Assembly (NCBI GenBank): GCA_947568835.1
Contig: OX387609.1
Span: 8,199,660 to 8,263,659, forward strand
Reading direction: 5' to 3'
DNA length: 64,000 nucleotides
Origin: Protonemura montana
Lineage: Eukaryota; Arthropoda; Insecta; Plecoptera; Nemouridae
Shown here: positions 7,901 through 18,210 of the stretch, one piece after another
Position numbering within the stretch: position 1 is the stretch's first letter
Layout: every line of letters starts with the position of its first letter
Position numbers and translations under genes: made by a program
The notes under the pieces: generated by a model
The model's database searches: none
What the model was told of the DNA's origin: nothing
The model's input: the letters and a program-made list of their open reading frames with translations, nothing else

Positions 7901-10582
7901 ATCTCGTTATCTATCTTTCCCCTGTTACACTTACTTAAATTCGTTAATAATGACAGCAATGTCAATAGATTAGTAAACTTGGATCTCTAGAAGGTTGCTA
8001 AACGCTCTCCTTGTGGAGCTCACCTGCAGCACGGCGACGCCGAGGTCGTTGGTGATGTCAACCATGGCGTCGATCGGTCGTTGATAGACGAACACCGGGC
8101 CGAACAGCGGGGAGGCGACGACGCATGCCCAATCCGCCAACGCGGCGAAGACTGCGTCGAGACAGGAGGGTGAGTTAATGGCAGATATGGGAAGAGGTCT
8201 TCGAGTATTTCGAGGTTGGCAGGATATTGGGTGTGGCATTGGGACATGGTGTGCGGTTTTAAAAACTCGAAAAAGTAATTGTGTAATGGCATTGGGTGGT
8301 TACAGCGAACATTTTAGAGAACATGATCACTTCTTCCCTTACGGATAGTCCGTTTGGAATATTTCGTATTTTGTAAACGATGTGTAATTTTGGAAATTTC
8401 AGACGAACTTAAAAGTGGTATACAGTTTGGAAGTGGCAAGAGTTTATAGGTTAAGTCAGAGGGCCAGCGTTAATGTTACACTTTCTGCTGAGAAAACGAG
8501 TCGGCAACACGTGGTCACGGTAGGTGCCACCCGATAACGCTTGCGGCCGTCCTTTTTAATAAACTCCATACAATTAAATAATTCCGAATCAAAATATCGA
8601 CACAAATGTACACATCAATCGCTGTGGTTAGCATTTATTCAGATTAATTGAGCGTAAATCGGTCTCAAATGCGAGTAAACTGCGAGAAATAACGAAATCA
8701 AGTTTCTTAACGTCTCAAACGACGGTGACTCCACCTAGTAGTATCCTCCATTTACACCATTAAAGAAATCATTTGATCGCATAGACGAGAAATGTTATGT
8801 CCGATGGTTCTGATAAAGAGATTGCAGACTTTGGTGTGTAGGTTTGTGCGTTTATTTAGTGGCAGGAAGCAATGTTGCCCGGAGTGAAAAAACATTTTTT
8901 TACTTAAAAATACAACAAAATAAAATGTTTTACAGCCTTTTGTGGTAAAAGATGCCAGTAATTGATTTTATCCTGAAATTACAATATATCCTGGAGAACC
9001 CAAACTTATGTATTTTACAGTGTCAACAAATTTGTAACAATGTAACTAAAAGAATGTAGTTTTAGACAATGTTTGTCTCATATTTCTAATTGTGCGACAA
9101 TATTAATAATCAATGTGCATGAAACAGATTAAAAAAATTCAATCTTAAATGCAGGTTACAAAGATGAATTCCATTTAAATGGATCCGGATATGGATTCTG
9201 CCCGAAGATGCGAAAATATTTGTAAAAAGTGTCAACATCTCTTTCAACCACGCGGTTCATTACAAGCATGTGTGTGTGTAGTTACAGTTACACTAATATT
9301 AGACTCGGGGCAGATCGTTTTTTGTTTGTTTTTTAATAACTGTAATTGTGCGAGTGTCCCAAGGGTAAACAACGTCTGACATTACATCACTGGCAGTCTT
9401 TTATTTCTTGAAACGATCTTAGATGCGCCGGGCGATCGCAGAGTGCTTTTTGTTTTTACCGTATTTTTACTGCCCATTTGATATGGAAACCTGGCGTGCA
9501 ATTATTTAAAATTGGAACCGTTGGATGTCTAAAATTAGCTGTCGATGACCTAAAGATAAATTGTGTCCAATCGAGTACACGAGAACTGTATCCATGAAGA
9601 AACGTGCGCTAAGTTTTCAGAGGAGATTTCAATGCACGGGCAGCAACGAGCAAGGTTTAAACTTTTCAACCCAAAGTTTTACATTCGCGATCATTATACC
9701 ACAGTGACATGTTTTTTTTATTAGGATAGAAATCGATATTTATCAGTAAGCGTAGTAATTATTCGGATAAATAGATTTTAATTACAAACAAAATGTCATG
9801 TACTTGCGGAAAAAGGTTCTCGAGAAAGTGTGAAGTTAGAAGAAGGAGTGGAACGTGTAAATGCTTGCCACGAGGAGCTATCGAGAAACGCAAGAAGCTT
9901 GAGAGAACACATTGCACAAGCGATGAATAAAAAGACTTTGACAAAATAAATACTAATGGGGTTAAAACTACCCTTAGTGGTTCTCGGCCTGGTGCATGAT
10001 GGCATGATAAAATGGTAACATTCCGTCGCCAAAGCAGATAAAATTTTGCACTTAAGCAACTTCCGTACCGTTTCAGATAGAATAATAGCAACTAAATTGC
10101 TAGAGTAATAAGTTTTGGTCTAACAAAGAATTTTTTTTTAAATTTTGCACTAAATAGCCGGAATAAACCCTAAAAATGCACATTTTGAATCAAGTCCAGA
10201 AAAGTACATAAAGGTCGCATTTGAAAAATCGTCATTTTAATCCAAAAGTAATGTTTATTCTTATAATATGTTTGAAAATGATCTTTTTATTCCAATATTC
10301 CATGAGTATTCCAGTAATCCACTATTTCAGTCTTTGTATTCGAGGCTCATATTGATATGCAGGTTGAAAAATAGAGACCTGCTCTTCGATTTTTTCGCAA
10401 AAGTAAATTATTTCGCGGGGAATTAAAAAAATATATAAGAAACAAATAAAAGTTGAATTTTAAAGAATTAACCAATCTGTAGTTTTCATACCAATGACCC
10501 GCACACATCAAGGACAAGAAAATTAAACATCGAAACACTCACCAAGCACTGAAGCTAAAGACACTTTTCTTCTACAATGCAT
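1819..10582 (-). CDS. Secreted serpin-like protein with large Thr/Glu/Ser-rich insert; 3' end missing
   Basis: Seven minus-strand exons (10543-10582, 8024-8151, 7235-7414, 5481-6834, 4950-5176, 3055-3240, 1819-1960) join in one frame through GT-AG introns and give at least 752 residues. Order: signal peptide (1 to about 27), serpin helices A-D with the NFAFSPYG block (63-70), an insert of about 410 residues (155-567), then the central sheets and the s6A block (YKLLLILPVERRGL), and FDPRRSNLSG before the reactive loop. Serpins are about 370-420 residues, so the insert nearly doubles the length. The helix F/strand 3A segment (usually an Asn-x-Trp-Val block) is not seen; the insert stands in its place. 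The loop hinge lacks the EEGTEA-like consensus of inhibitors. The exon(s) for the loop end and C-terminus were not found and may lie before base 1. Secretion and lack of inhibitory activity are inferred. A relation to the long, acidic insect serpins (Drosophila Spn100A type) is possible but untested. Confidence 0.85.
2130..2201 (-). tRNA. tRNA-Thr(AGT), inside the serpin intron between exons 6 and 7
   Basis: The minus strand folds as a complete cloverleaf. The acceptor stem GCCTTCT/AGGAGGC pairs over all seven positions (one G-U). The D arm holds TAGCTCAGTGGCTAGAGCA (A box), the anticodon stem CTGGT/ACCAG encloses loop CTAGTAA with anticodon AGT, and the T arm is GTGAG-TTCAATT-CTCAC (B box). 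Discriminator A is at 2129. A TTTT run follows within about 8 bases (2122-2125), a usual Pol III stop. No intron. The intact stems and terminator argue for a working gene rather than a SINE head. Confidence 0.93.
3055..3240 (-). CDS. Serpin exon 6: strand s2B/s6A region
   Basis: 62 codons between acceptor CAACCAG|GAC and donor CAACAG|GTGAGT. It reads DERYKLLLILPVERRGLRQL, the serpin 'ML-I-LP' strand and following helix, then VHAVIPSFMVEGFVILTSTL, which matches the v-x-l-x-lPkFkie-x-x-x-x-L block. Both borders are phase 0. Confidence 0.9.
3700..3845 (+). repeat. LINE-like 3' tail with (ATT)n
   Basis: GTGACAATAAAGAAATTATT followed by ATT repeats resembles the end of a non-LTR retrotransposon 3' UTR. 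No coding part is present. Confidence 0.5.
4640..4908 (+). repeat. Tandem repeat, about 75-base period, 3-4 units
   Basis: GGTGCTACTGACAGT(G/A)ATACC recurs at 4663, 4738 and 4812, each followed by AGGG(T/C)TACGAATCA, with a decayed fourth unit near 4880. A related, diverged stretch lies at 25610-25720. Confidence 0.9.
4950..5176 (-). CDS. Serpin exon 5: sheet C/B segment
   Basis: It is entered through CCTCCAG|AC, completing the split Asp codon left by exon 4, and left at TTGGAT|GTAAGT in phase 0. It reads DDSGLEYPDMSLQLQNGMYG and later VPVMKYTAVFPYAFVPRLHA and HALEFPLD. The last two blocks resemble the serpin v-x-M-M-x-x-x-g-x-F-x-Y ... l-x-x-x-x-LPY region. Confidence 0.85.
5311..5413 (-). 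other. 103-nt intronic hairpin (pre-miRNA-like or small MITE)
   Basis: In the 304-base serpin intron 5177-5480, two arms of about 33 bases are inverted copies. CTGAGTAAATGGGTTAAAAC (from 5323) pairs with the block that ends TTTAACCCATTTATTCAG near 5396, and GGTGCTGTTT pairs with AAACAGCATC across an 8-base loop (GGGTGAGG). The ends CTCATCGATT and ATTGATGAG extend the stem outward with a few mismatches. The size and single small loop fit a miRNA precursor. A short inverted-repeat transposon is the alternative. Confidence 0.6.
5481..6834 (-). CDS. Serpin exon 4: strand 2A region plus Thr/Glu/Ser-rich insert
   Basis: This 1,354-base exon starts with ordinary serpin sequence (LLPEYQRVLRFYGYDV) and then carries about 400 residues dominated by Thr, Glu, Ser, Val and Asp. 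There are many TT, ETT and TEE runs, a Pro/Ser stretch (SPSPSSSLLPSPSPEETE) and degenerate helical-looking repeats (KETVAKETEETNETTQDIKD). It ends with GPRTRRRRRRALR, a polybasic stretch that contains R-x-R-R furin-type sites. The exon enters in phase 0 and leaves in phase 1. The opposite strand is also open (5672-6148 and 6176-6718) because of the biased codons; those frames are shadows. Such a sequence is expected to be disordered and, in a secreted protein, a candidate for O-glycosylation. Confidence 0.87.
7235..7414 (-). CDS. Serpin exon 3: helix B to helix D
   Basis: Exactly 60 codons between acceptor TGCCTAG|GAC and donor CTCAGG|GTACGC. It contains NFAFSPYGVASVLVLLYEGA, which matches the conserved serpin block N-x-x-FSP-x-S-x-x-x-x-L-x-x-x-x-x-GA, followed by ARQIHDTLHFP. 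This is the clearest serpin signature in the gene. Confidence 0.92.
8024..8151 (-). CDS. Serpin exon 2: rest of signal peptide and helix A
   Basis: Acceptor GACGCAG|TC and donor CTGCAG|GTGAGC bound 128 bases. The exon completes the hydrophobic signal core (VFAALADWACVVAS) and ends with DITNDLGVAVLQ, the start of serpin helix A. It enters in phase 1 and leaves in phase 0, matching both neighbours. Confidence 0.8.
8152..10542 (-). other. Serpin intron 1
   Basis: The 2.4-kb first intron holds one family-B repeat (8450-8785). The rest is AT-rich sequence with no supported gene or RNA. Confidence 0.65.
8450..8785 (+). repeat. Family B interspersed repeat, copy 1
   Basis: The longest copy of a family of about 350 bases also found at 13090-13345, 31205-31500, 34005-34215 and 56948-57300. 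Shared words are GTCAGAGGGCCAGC, CTTTCTGCTGAG, CGATAACGCTTGCGGCCGTC, TTAATTGAGCGTAAA, CTGCGAGAAATAACGAAATC and ACGACGGTGACTCCA. It carries no ORF and no A/B-box head that I can recognise. Confidence 0.88.
10543..10582 (-). CDS. Serpin exon 1: start codon and signal-peptide n-region
   Basis: ATG at 10582-10580 opens MHCRRKVSLASVL and runs into a strong donor (CTTG|GTGAGT). The split codon G|TC joins exon 2 to give MHCRRKVSLASVLVFAALAD, a basic n-region followed by a hydrophobic core, which is what a signal peptide looks like. The phase match with exon 2 and the signal produced by the join support this start. The frame stays open upstream to about 10756, so a longer N-terminus is possible but would bury the signal. 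Confidence 0.72.
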
Positions 10583-11164
10583 TGCAGACTCTTCAACCGA
10601 ACCACGGATGGCGATCCACTTTGCCGCGAATGTCGATTGGTACTGAGTGCCTACCGGCGAGATGCCCTCGCGGTTGCTATGACTACGCCGTCGCACTGCG
10701 GAGGAAGCAGAAGACCACCGGTCGGCGGAGCGTAACGGGCTTGTGGCAGTGATTAGCATAAGCTAAGACAAAGTTGTATTAACGAGGCGCTTGAAGAGAG
10801 GGAGGAAATGCAGTGTGGGACAGGTATTGTGTGGATGGGGTTTAGCGAGGTTTCTCAATTCGGGGTTGAAGTTAAAATGTCTACCACATCAATCATTACG
10901 CGAAAAGAAATAATTTGTTTCCGAAAACTAGACTTTTAAAAGATATAAATTAAAGTATAGTAAGAGTTAAACGAGTTACAAGTAGGGGAACATGTTGATG
11001 CTTTAGTCATAATTTAGCATTCAATTTCTGTGAGAGAACACACTTTGTTAGACATGGATCTTGAAAAGTGCGGTTTGTACTAAAGACGACTCCAGGAATG
11101 CTGTGAAATCTGATTTAAAATTGCAAATGAGCGAAGCATTTTATTATTAAGAATACTAATAACT

Positions 11165-11225
11165 AATAATTGGTTAGAGCAACATTCGCGACTAGTGGTG
11201 ATCGGGGTTCAAGTCCCCAGTTTTT
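11165..11225 (+). repeat. tRNA-derived remnant
   Basis: TTGGTTAGAGCAACATTCGC (A-box-like) is followed by CGGGGTTCAAGTCCCCAG, a perfect T arm with B box. The acceptor stem does not pair and the anticodon arm is broken, so this is a SINE head or tRNA pseudogene, not a tRNA gene. Confidence 0.6.
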
Positions 11226-12056
11226 GAGAGGTTGTTAGTGACTTTATTAATACAAAACGTCTCCAGGAAAGTGATTCTCAGTGTAAAAAAAAATATAAGT
11301 ACATTTAGGAGCAAAATTGTTACCTTAAGAAAATACTGGGAATTAGATTGGGATAGGGAAAATAGATTAAGAAGGTTAGGGTTGGGGGAAAGGAAGGGAA
11401 AAATATGGACCTAATGATTGAAACATCGTATTGCTGTAGAGTTTTTGTCGGTGGTTGCCTGTAACAATGCGCCATAATCGTGTCACAACCGTGATCAGCA
11501 CGTGCTAGAACAAGAGGTAAGACGTCCAAGACGTTGGCACGCGTGTTTGACGAAGCATGTGGACAGGAAACGGACGACGGACGAGCGACGGGTTCGTTAA
11601 ACTTTTTGAGTGGACCTCGCGGCAGAACTCGGCGATTTGTCGGACTGATTCTTAAGTCCGAGCGTCTTCTAAGTCTTTGTTGTTCTTATAGTGAAGGCCA
11701 CCACGATGCTGTCACCGCAGCACAGCATGGTTTATGACCACCGCACATGCACGCTCGAGAAAGCAGAGCGGGTAATCGTTGTACTCTTGTTACTAATTTT
11801 GGTTTAAGTGGTATGATTGATACAGCTTAGAATTGATTTCCGAAAATTATCGGGAATAGGGAATGCAATGTCCAGTATTCTCACTCAAATTTGGAAGAAA
11901 TTCAAATGCAAAAATCTCCTTGGATCCTTTTGCCTCAAAATCTTGATTTTCTTTGTTACTGAGATTCTCAATACGGAATATGATTGACTCTCGAATAAGA
12001 TACTCGATCAAAAACTCAGATGTATTGAGTTTTCAATTTTGCAAGTGGCAATTGAG

Positions 12057-12250
12057 AGGGTCTTTGTTTGATTCATGTCCATCTTGTTAGGTATCAACAT
12101 TTCAACCAGTCTCGACTTGACTATCTAAGCTGTGTTGCCAATTCACGTACCTACCCTCACCACGTCCTATCAAGTAAATACCAAAAATATAATCGCAATG
12201 CAATACATTTGCCAACGCAGCCCATTCATTCAATGCTGACAGCTCACATG
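12057..12250 (+). repeat. Family C interspersed repeat, copy 1
   Basis: GGGTCTTTGTTTGATTCATG, then TCCATCTTGTTAGGTATCAA and CTATCTAAGCTGTGTTGCCA, recur with changes at 61331-61445. The later part (GCAATGCAATACATTTG, AGCCCATTCATTCAATG) recurs in part at 35868-36000. Confidence 0.8.
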
Positions 12251-13089
12251 TTTCCTTGACATGACTTTAACAAATGCCTGAGCAAAGATCCATTTTTAAA
12301 CATCAATGCACCAGAGTTTTTCGCGTACACATTTCAAGATTGATGCAAAACGATTCGCATTTGTACGTAAATGACGAAAGAAACTAGCGTTAGCTAGGTA
12401 CTTGTAAAGATTTGATGTATTACAAGTGAAACGGTAAGTATTTGATCCAGATTTGTAGTTAAATAATTACAATTTTGAAGTGTGGGAAATGACAATGAAT
12501 ATTGGTAAGACTTTTAAGGCTTGCAATGAGACAAGTAACAGATCAAAATAGTGAGTCATCAAAATACCAAAAAATAACCAAGTATCCTCCTCTGCATAGC
12601 TAAAAAAAATAAAAACTCAAAATTCTGCATAAATTTCGATGCGCGCGATCGCCTTTCAGTATTCGCGCAATTGTTTCCCGACTATTTTTTTTTTCTCGAA
12701 ACGTCAAATCAAATCACTTTAGTCTAATTACTAGCGGCACGGGCAAGGACACGCGCGCAGGCGCCGTAACGCCGCGAGAATAATCGCAGGGTCAAGGCGC
12801 CTGAGTTTTAGGTTACAGACCACCGCAGACTGCCCCGAGGACCGAGGACTGCTATCTCTTGAATAACTGCGCTTGGTTGGTCAGGAAAAAAATACGCACC
12901 AAGCAGCGGCCAGTCGAGTTCAAATACCAGAGATGTTTGTCCGCACGTGAGTTTATTTGCTTAATGACCACGAGTATGGGAGATCCATGCGCTGAGATTG
13001 GACGCCACACAGGTTGAAAGGTAGATTTAAGGTAGAGCGTGGTAGAGCTCTAGATCTTAGAGAGCTGGATGTAAGGGTACTGGCATTGG

Positions 13090-13345
13090 GTTTATAGTTA
13101 GTCAGAGTGCTAGTGCTTACGAGCCGGCAACACGTGGTTATTTTTCTGGCCATCCGATGGCGCTTGCTGCTGTCTGTTGAGGTTAGGTTGAGGTTAGCTT
13201 CAATAAAAGTGGCCAGTCTTAAATGCGAGTAATCTGCGAGAAATAATTAAATTGAATTTCTCAATTCCTGAAATGACGGTGATTTTATCTCCTGGCGACC
13301 ACCATTTTTATCGGTACTGTAGATATTGGTTGGTAATTTTCGCGA
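13090..13345 (+). repeat. Family B interspersed repeat, copy 2
   Basis: GCCGGCAACACGTGGTTA, CCATCCGATGGCGCTTGC, AAATGCGAGTAATCTGCGAG and ATGACGGTGATTTTATC match copy 1, with internal deletions. Confidence 0.8.
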
Positions 13346-13818
13346 AAACAGTTAATCTAAATTTAATTTTTCAATTTCAATTTTAGAGCTGTGTCTCTGA
13401 CTTACTATACACCCAATGGTACGAGTTAAAAAGATATATAATAACGATATATATAGATTTTATATATATTTATATAATGGCGAGGTATTAAAGAGTTAAT
13501 AACATAAGAAAAGCGCACAGAAGTAAATGTTTGTGGGATCTAATCACAGGGACCCATGGTCGATCAAACCTCTTGTGGTTCTCTAAATCTTGCAATTGTT
13601 TATAGCGCCAACAAATGATGTTATAATTAGGCATCAGCTTCCGCAGCGCATTCTATCAAAGAGGCTGTGCATTCCTGACAATTCATAACACAAGTAATTT
13701 CAGTTTTCCTTGATTTAGTTTGCTTTGCTGATAGAGAAAAAACGAGAAGTTATTAATTTGTACCGTTGGGAGAATAGAAAAAAGTCACGAACACGTTTCA
13801 TTTCACGGTTAGATAGTT

Positions 13819-14255
13819 ATTATTTATTTGTGGTGTTTAACGACGCACTGTTTTGACATCTGGCCATGCGGCACTGATCTAATGGCGTCGGTGATTGAGT
13901 GGATGATGATGAGGATGATGAACCTAACCTAGCGTAGAAGGGAGGAGGGAAAACCCGGTGCCGGCACGTACCCTACTCCTGTCAAAGAGCACCAAGGGGA
14001 CCACCGGCTTCACGTCCCTTCCGAAGAACGGTTCAACGCGAACAACAGGATTTCTCCACAAATCCATGCTGTCGAGAGGTTGATAAGCAAGGCGAATGAA
14101 GTTGCTGTACTAACTTTCATCCCTCTAGCCTCTCTCCCGAACAGAACTGGTCATGTGTATGATGGTCACCTATCCAATACCTGACTCAGCGCAGTGTTGC
14201 TTAACTTCGGTGATCTTACAAGAACCGGTGTGTCGAACACGCCAAACCGTTCGGT
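13819..14255 (-). repeat. 5S-derived SINE, full-length copy
   Basis: Read on the minus strand it begins with a 5S-rRNA-like head (ATCACCGAAGTTAAGCAACA in the cleaner copies; GTAAGATCACCGAAGTTAAG here), runs through a conserved body (CCTTCGGAAGGGACGTTAAG-like, AACCTAACCTAG on the plus strand), and ends in AAACACCACAAATAAATAAT. Length about 437 bases. Confidence 0.9.
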
Positions 14256-14562
14256 GGCTGGAAAGTTTTCTTACAAAAAATCAGAAATGGATGATCGGTA
14301 TGTCCCGTCGGAAAAGCAAAAAAAAAAAAATTATTTTCCTTTAGGATTAGATCGTCTGCCGTAACCATGTAAGTCTCATATGATAAGACTTGATAATTCC
14401 AGCGATGTAATTTATAAAATTCCTTATTTATTAATCTGAAATGTTTGTAGCGATATCTCAAACAACAGATTGCGTTAGCACTCGGGTCTGTTCGATAAAC
14501 CCAGGCTAAAGACAAGGACTCAAAATCATCGACTGCAACAGGCTCCAAGGAGATCGCGTTTT

Positions 14563-14700
14563 TCAGGGGCTCTGGTTGTAGCCGGTGTTGACGGGCTCGG
14601 TATAAGTAACGTGAAACCCGTTGGGAGCTTTGAGATCAGCATCCTGAGCCGTGGATCAACCTCCTGAGTCTCAGTGTCCTCAGAGTCGCCGTGACCACTC
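14563..14700 (-). pseudogene. Possible broken exon, unknown protein
   Basis: On the minus strand, after acceptor-like TTGTTCAG, one frame reads SGHGDSEDTETQEVDPRL. The other frame, shifted by one base, reads DADLKAPNGFHVTYTEPVNT and stops at 14563-14565. Together they look like one acidic then Pro/Gly-rich C-terminus interrupted by a frameshift. I do not recognise the protein, and chance is a real alternative. Confidence 0.25.
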
Positions 14701-15719
14701 CTGAACAATTGCAGACTGTCGGACCGCTACTATTCTATGGTCGGACTGTCACAGATCAAAAAAGTTGATGCCAAATGTTGTTGGGGTCACTTGAGGCCCA
14801 TAATACGTCCACAAATGAATTCCGAAGTGAGAGTTTTCTTGTAACAAGTGTATGGTATCCAAATTACAATGTTTTTTGGGAACACAACTAACAAGCTCCC
14901 GTTTCCTGCGGAATTTATCCTGTAAAAGTCTCTGCAGTTTTGTCATGTAAACTGAAATGACACAAGTTATTTTGTCTTTGAGTTCACCTAAGTCGACAAG
15001 CTTACGCCACATTCGAGAATGCCCTCCCTCCCCCTCTGTAACTTGTTGATCCCACCTGATGTGACACGTCAGGTCTGTAGATATTTCATTCACCACCCTA
15101 GCAGGGTCAATTGCAATTCAAATTGGTTCTGCATTTTGGAAATTTCTAAAACATCAATTAGCATTGTTAGTTTGTAAGCCGAGAAGATAAGTTGCAAGTT
15201 AGCCGATAGGTTGCTCTGTTCGGCAGGTTTTTGCTATTTATGGACACTAGGGCATGTTCCTTCAAATCGGAATGTTATAACTCTGGGTGGGTGCACCTGA
15301 TCGACAGCCAGGTAGTCGGCATTGCTGATGCACTGTGGCTGAGACCGGATTCCTCCAAGGACGCAAGAAGTCTGGTGCGTGCCGGAACTTGTTGAGGGAC
15401 CTACATTTTGACTTCAGTATTGAGAGGGTGCATTGGAGAGCCGTTTGACCAGCACGAGAGCAATATTTTCAGCCTCTGTGGCAAGGCAGTCTAAGGGACA
15501 GAGTGAATGCAGGGGCAAGCGATCCGTTCAATGGACGGGGCAAGTTTTCACATGCTTATCTTAGATTCTTCTCCGCCTGCATTTTGACTCAAGCATGTGT
15601 CCTTTATTCCATTAGTCATCTTTTCCGCGGGTGGAAGAAGATTAAGTGAAATCCATACCGAATCAGAAATATATGAAGTAGTATGCCCGATCACCGTAGT
15701 TCATGCTTATTGTTCTTCC

Positions 15720-15960
15720 GTTTCGTGTAAGGTAGTGTGGCCTGGTGGTTCTTGTGCTTGCTTCATGCCACGAAGATACCGCGTACCGTTGGAATACGAT
15801 AGCCAACATCCACCAGTGGTAGCTAGAGTCAGCAGACCTATAAATCTCAAAAATTCAAAAATTACATATATCCGCTTGGTCGTGCGGTTCAAGGCATCGA
15901 ATTCATCGCTCACAAGATCATAGGATTGATGAAATACTGGGTTTACAATCACGTATTTGC
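15720..15960 (+). repeat. Double-headed tRNA-like SINE, plus-strand copy
   Basis: Shares with the minus-strand copy at 16545-16830 the order: degenerate tRNA-like head, linker (CCGTTGGAATACGA, AACATCCACCAGTGGTAGCT, AGAGTCAG, CTCAAAAAT), then a second A-box-like head GGTCGTGCGGTTCAAGGCA. The two copies face each other. Confidence 0.72.
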
Positions 15961-16149
15961 CACGAAGCAGATTCACACTTTTGCCATTTTTTTCGGCGTG
16001 TGGTTTAGACGGTAGCAAAGTTGCCGCATTGCAATAAGATAGGTACTTCAGCCGCTCGACCACGAGAGCAAATAGGGAAGATTTTATGTAAACCGAAGCT
16101 GTTACTTCGGTCGAGAATTGTATCGTTAGGAGTTTAGTTAGTTTATTTA

Positions 16150-16245
16150 CATCAGTTATGTCCCGTAGAGCGTAGCACTGTGGTAAGCGCTGTGCTTCGT
16201 GTCGGGGAGGTAAAGCGTTCGATTACCGGCGCAGCTGCTTTTTGT
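16150..16245 (+). repeat. tRNA-derived SINE head
   Basis: CACTGTGGTAAGCGCTGTGC (A-box-like) and GCGTTCGATTACCGGCGC (B box) lie about 40 bases apart, then a CTTTTTG run. No full cloverleaf forms. Confidence 0.55.
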
Positions 16246-16544
16246 TCTCTTACCATCGAACTAAATATCACTTGACCAAATATGAAAAATTATTACAAGT
16301 CCAGAGTGTAGTACCAATTTCTACCAACAGGTGGCTCTGATGCTAGTTTTGTACTTAACTCTAGTTCCCATGTTCCTATATACTTGGTGCTAGACTTAGG
16401 AGCTGCACACGGGGTATAGGTGGGGTTTGGGGACGTGGGAACGACCCGCAAAATTGGCGGGTGCGACTGGCGCGAAGCGCCAGGAGCGCCCGGCAATTTT
16501 GCTACTGTCTAAAACATACGCCCAAAAGAAAATTGCGAGAGTGC

Positions 16545-16830
16545 AAGCCTCCGCCGTGAAACAGACGTGATTCGAACCCAGTACATCACCAATATTTTGA
16601 CTAGATGATCGATGGATTCGGTGCCTTAAACCGCACGACCACGATAACATATATGTTTTTCTGCATTTTTGAGGTATATGAGTATCCTGACTCCAGCTAC
16701 TACTGGTAGATGTTGAAGGTCGTATTTCAACGGTAAAAAATGTTCCTCCGTCGAGTGGATTCGATCCAGGCAGCGGGTGCAATTGACGTTACCGAAGAAG
16801 CGACCATACCATTGTGCCACACAGGTGGTT
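16545..16830 (-). repeat. Double-headed tRNA-like SINE, minus-strand copy
   Basis: On the minus strand head 1 is TGTGTGGCACAATGGTATGG ... GGATCGAATCCAC. The linker follows (ACCGTTGAAATACGACC, TACCAGTAGTAGCTGGAGTC). Head 2 is GTGGTCGTGCGGTTTAAGGC ... ACTGGGTTCGAATCACG. Each head has A- and B-box-like blocks at tRNA spacing. Confidence 0.75.
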
Positions 16831-17564
16831 ACGCATGGTGTAGTAAGATGAACCTATTTGAATTTCATGTTTAAAAACCCGGCCCACTATAGCGCGACAT
16901 GACACAGACTGCACTTATTGCTTAATTTGGTTTAGAAAAGCGTTCCTGTTCAGGGAATTTATCTTCCTAAATTAATACCATAGACGATCATTCATCGTCC
17001 TCGCAAGCAAGAGCTAGACCCGGCTGCCACAAATAGTAGTGCAGAAGCCCTCGGCGACACGATTATATGGGCTTTTACCATTTGCCATGATCGATCTCGA
17101 ATATGCAAGCATTAGAGCCAGACCAGTAGAACTCCAGTCGAAACCCGGTGCTCGGCGGCAGGGCCCCCATTCACTTATATTTGTAAGGTTTCACCGAACA
17201 CGCAGACGTGTTAAGACGCACCGTGAACCCCAGCTCAATCTGGTGGATATCAAATGTACCACGGTATTTTCCGAGTTCGATATTTTCGATTACTCAAAGC
17301 TCCCAGATCTTTCATCTAGCAGAACAACTGCCCTCCAGTGGCTGCGCCGGGATTGAAAACCGTTGTCCCGAAATTGGTCTACTCATTAGAATCCTGACCT
17401 TAACCAACATGACCACGTGTAGTTGAAAAAGACCACCACCGCTGCCGCCGCCGCAGGCCGCTGCCGTCGCCGCCGCCAGATGCTCGTCATCACACTGGCT
17501 CGGTTTGTAATTGTACAATTGTAGATAATAATTAAGTGAAGTCGCCGATTTAAGATCAACAAAA

Positions 17565-17640
17565 TATAGACTGGCTGGGATTCGAACTCGGTACGGTCGG
17601 ATGTTCTTGATGGATAAGCGACCTATGCAACCTGCCATCG
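17565..17640 (-). repeat. tRNA-derived SINE head
   Basis: On the minus strand GATGGCAGGTTGCATAGGTC (A-box-like) and CCGAGTTCGAATCCCAGCC (B box) are spaced as in a tRNA. The acceptor stem does not pair. Confidence 0.6.
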
Positions 17641-17844
17641 AGTTAATTTGAAATGTGAAGGGAAATAACAAATACTTGAATAGCAAAGAAGTGCCCCATC
17701 GTAAACTAGATGTTCAAGTAATGAGCTGGAAATCTGGCATTAAAAAAAATTGCTGGATTTAGCTAAAAGTTTTCTCTACAATGAAAACTTCTGCCAGTCA
17801 TTTTAAGCACACGGGAATTGTTTACATTTTGTGAAAATTAAAAA

Positions 17845-18190
17845 AGAACCCCCCTTCATTTTTGAGCAAATAAATAAAACCCAATTTTTGTAAATGTTAG
17901 CCTTTTTTTCCGGTGTTGGGCCAAACATTAACACGATAGCTTGTCACGCACTATGTCTTCTTTAAACAATTCAAGGAGGGACCCCCTCCCCCCTCACTCC
18001 TTCATTTTCGAGCAAATAAATGAAAACCAAATTCTTGTAAATGTTCACCACGAATGTTCTATCACGAACCAAACGAACCAATAGCTTGTCACATACTCTA
18101 TCTTCTGTGAAAAATTCAAGGAGGCACTCCTCCTTTATTTCTTGCAAATAAATCAAGGCAAACGTTTTTGTGGTTGTAAGCTTTTTTTTA
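17845..18190 (+). repeat. Tandem repeat, about 135-150-base unit, nearly three units
   Basis: CTTCATTTTTGAGCAAATAA, CTTCATTTTCGAGCAAATAA and TTTATTTCTTGCAAATAAAT start the three units. Shared inner words are ATAGCTTGTCAC and AATTCAAGGAGG(G/C)A. The third unit is truncated. Confidence 0.85.
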
Positions 18191-18209
18191 AAGCTAATCT
18201 GTCTTGTCC

Positions 18210-18210
<1 letters not shown>

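Noticed and set aside
11165-11225. tRNA gene
   Set aside because: The T arm is perfect but the acceptor stem and anticodon arm do not pair.
16396-16782. 128-codon minus-strand open frame
   Set aside because: It lies over the double-headed tRNA-like SINE, so it is repeat-derived.
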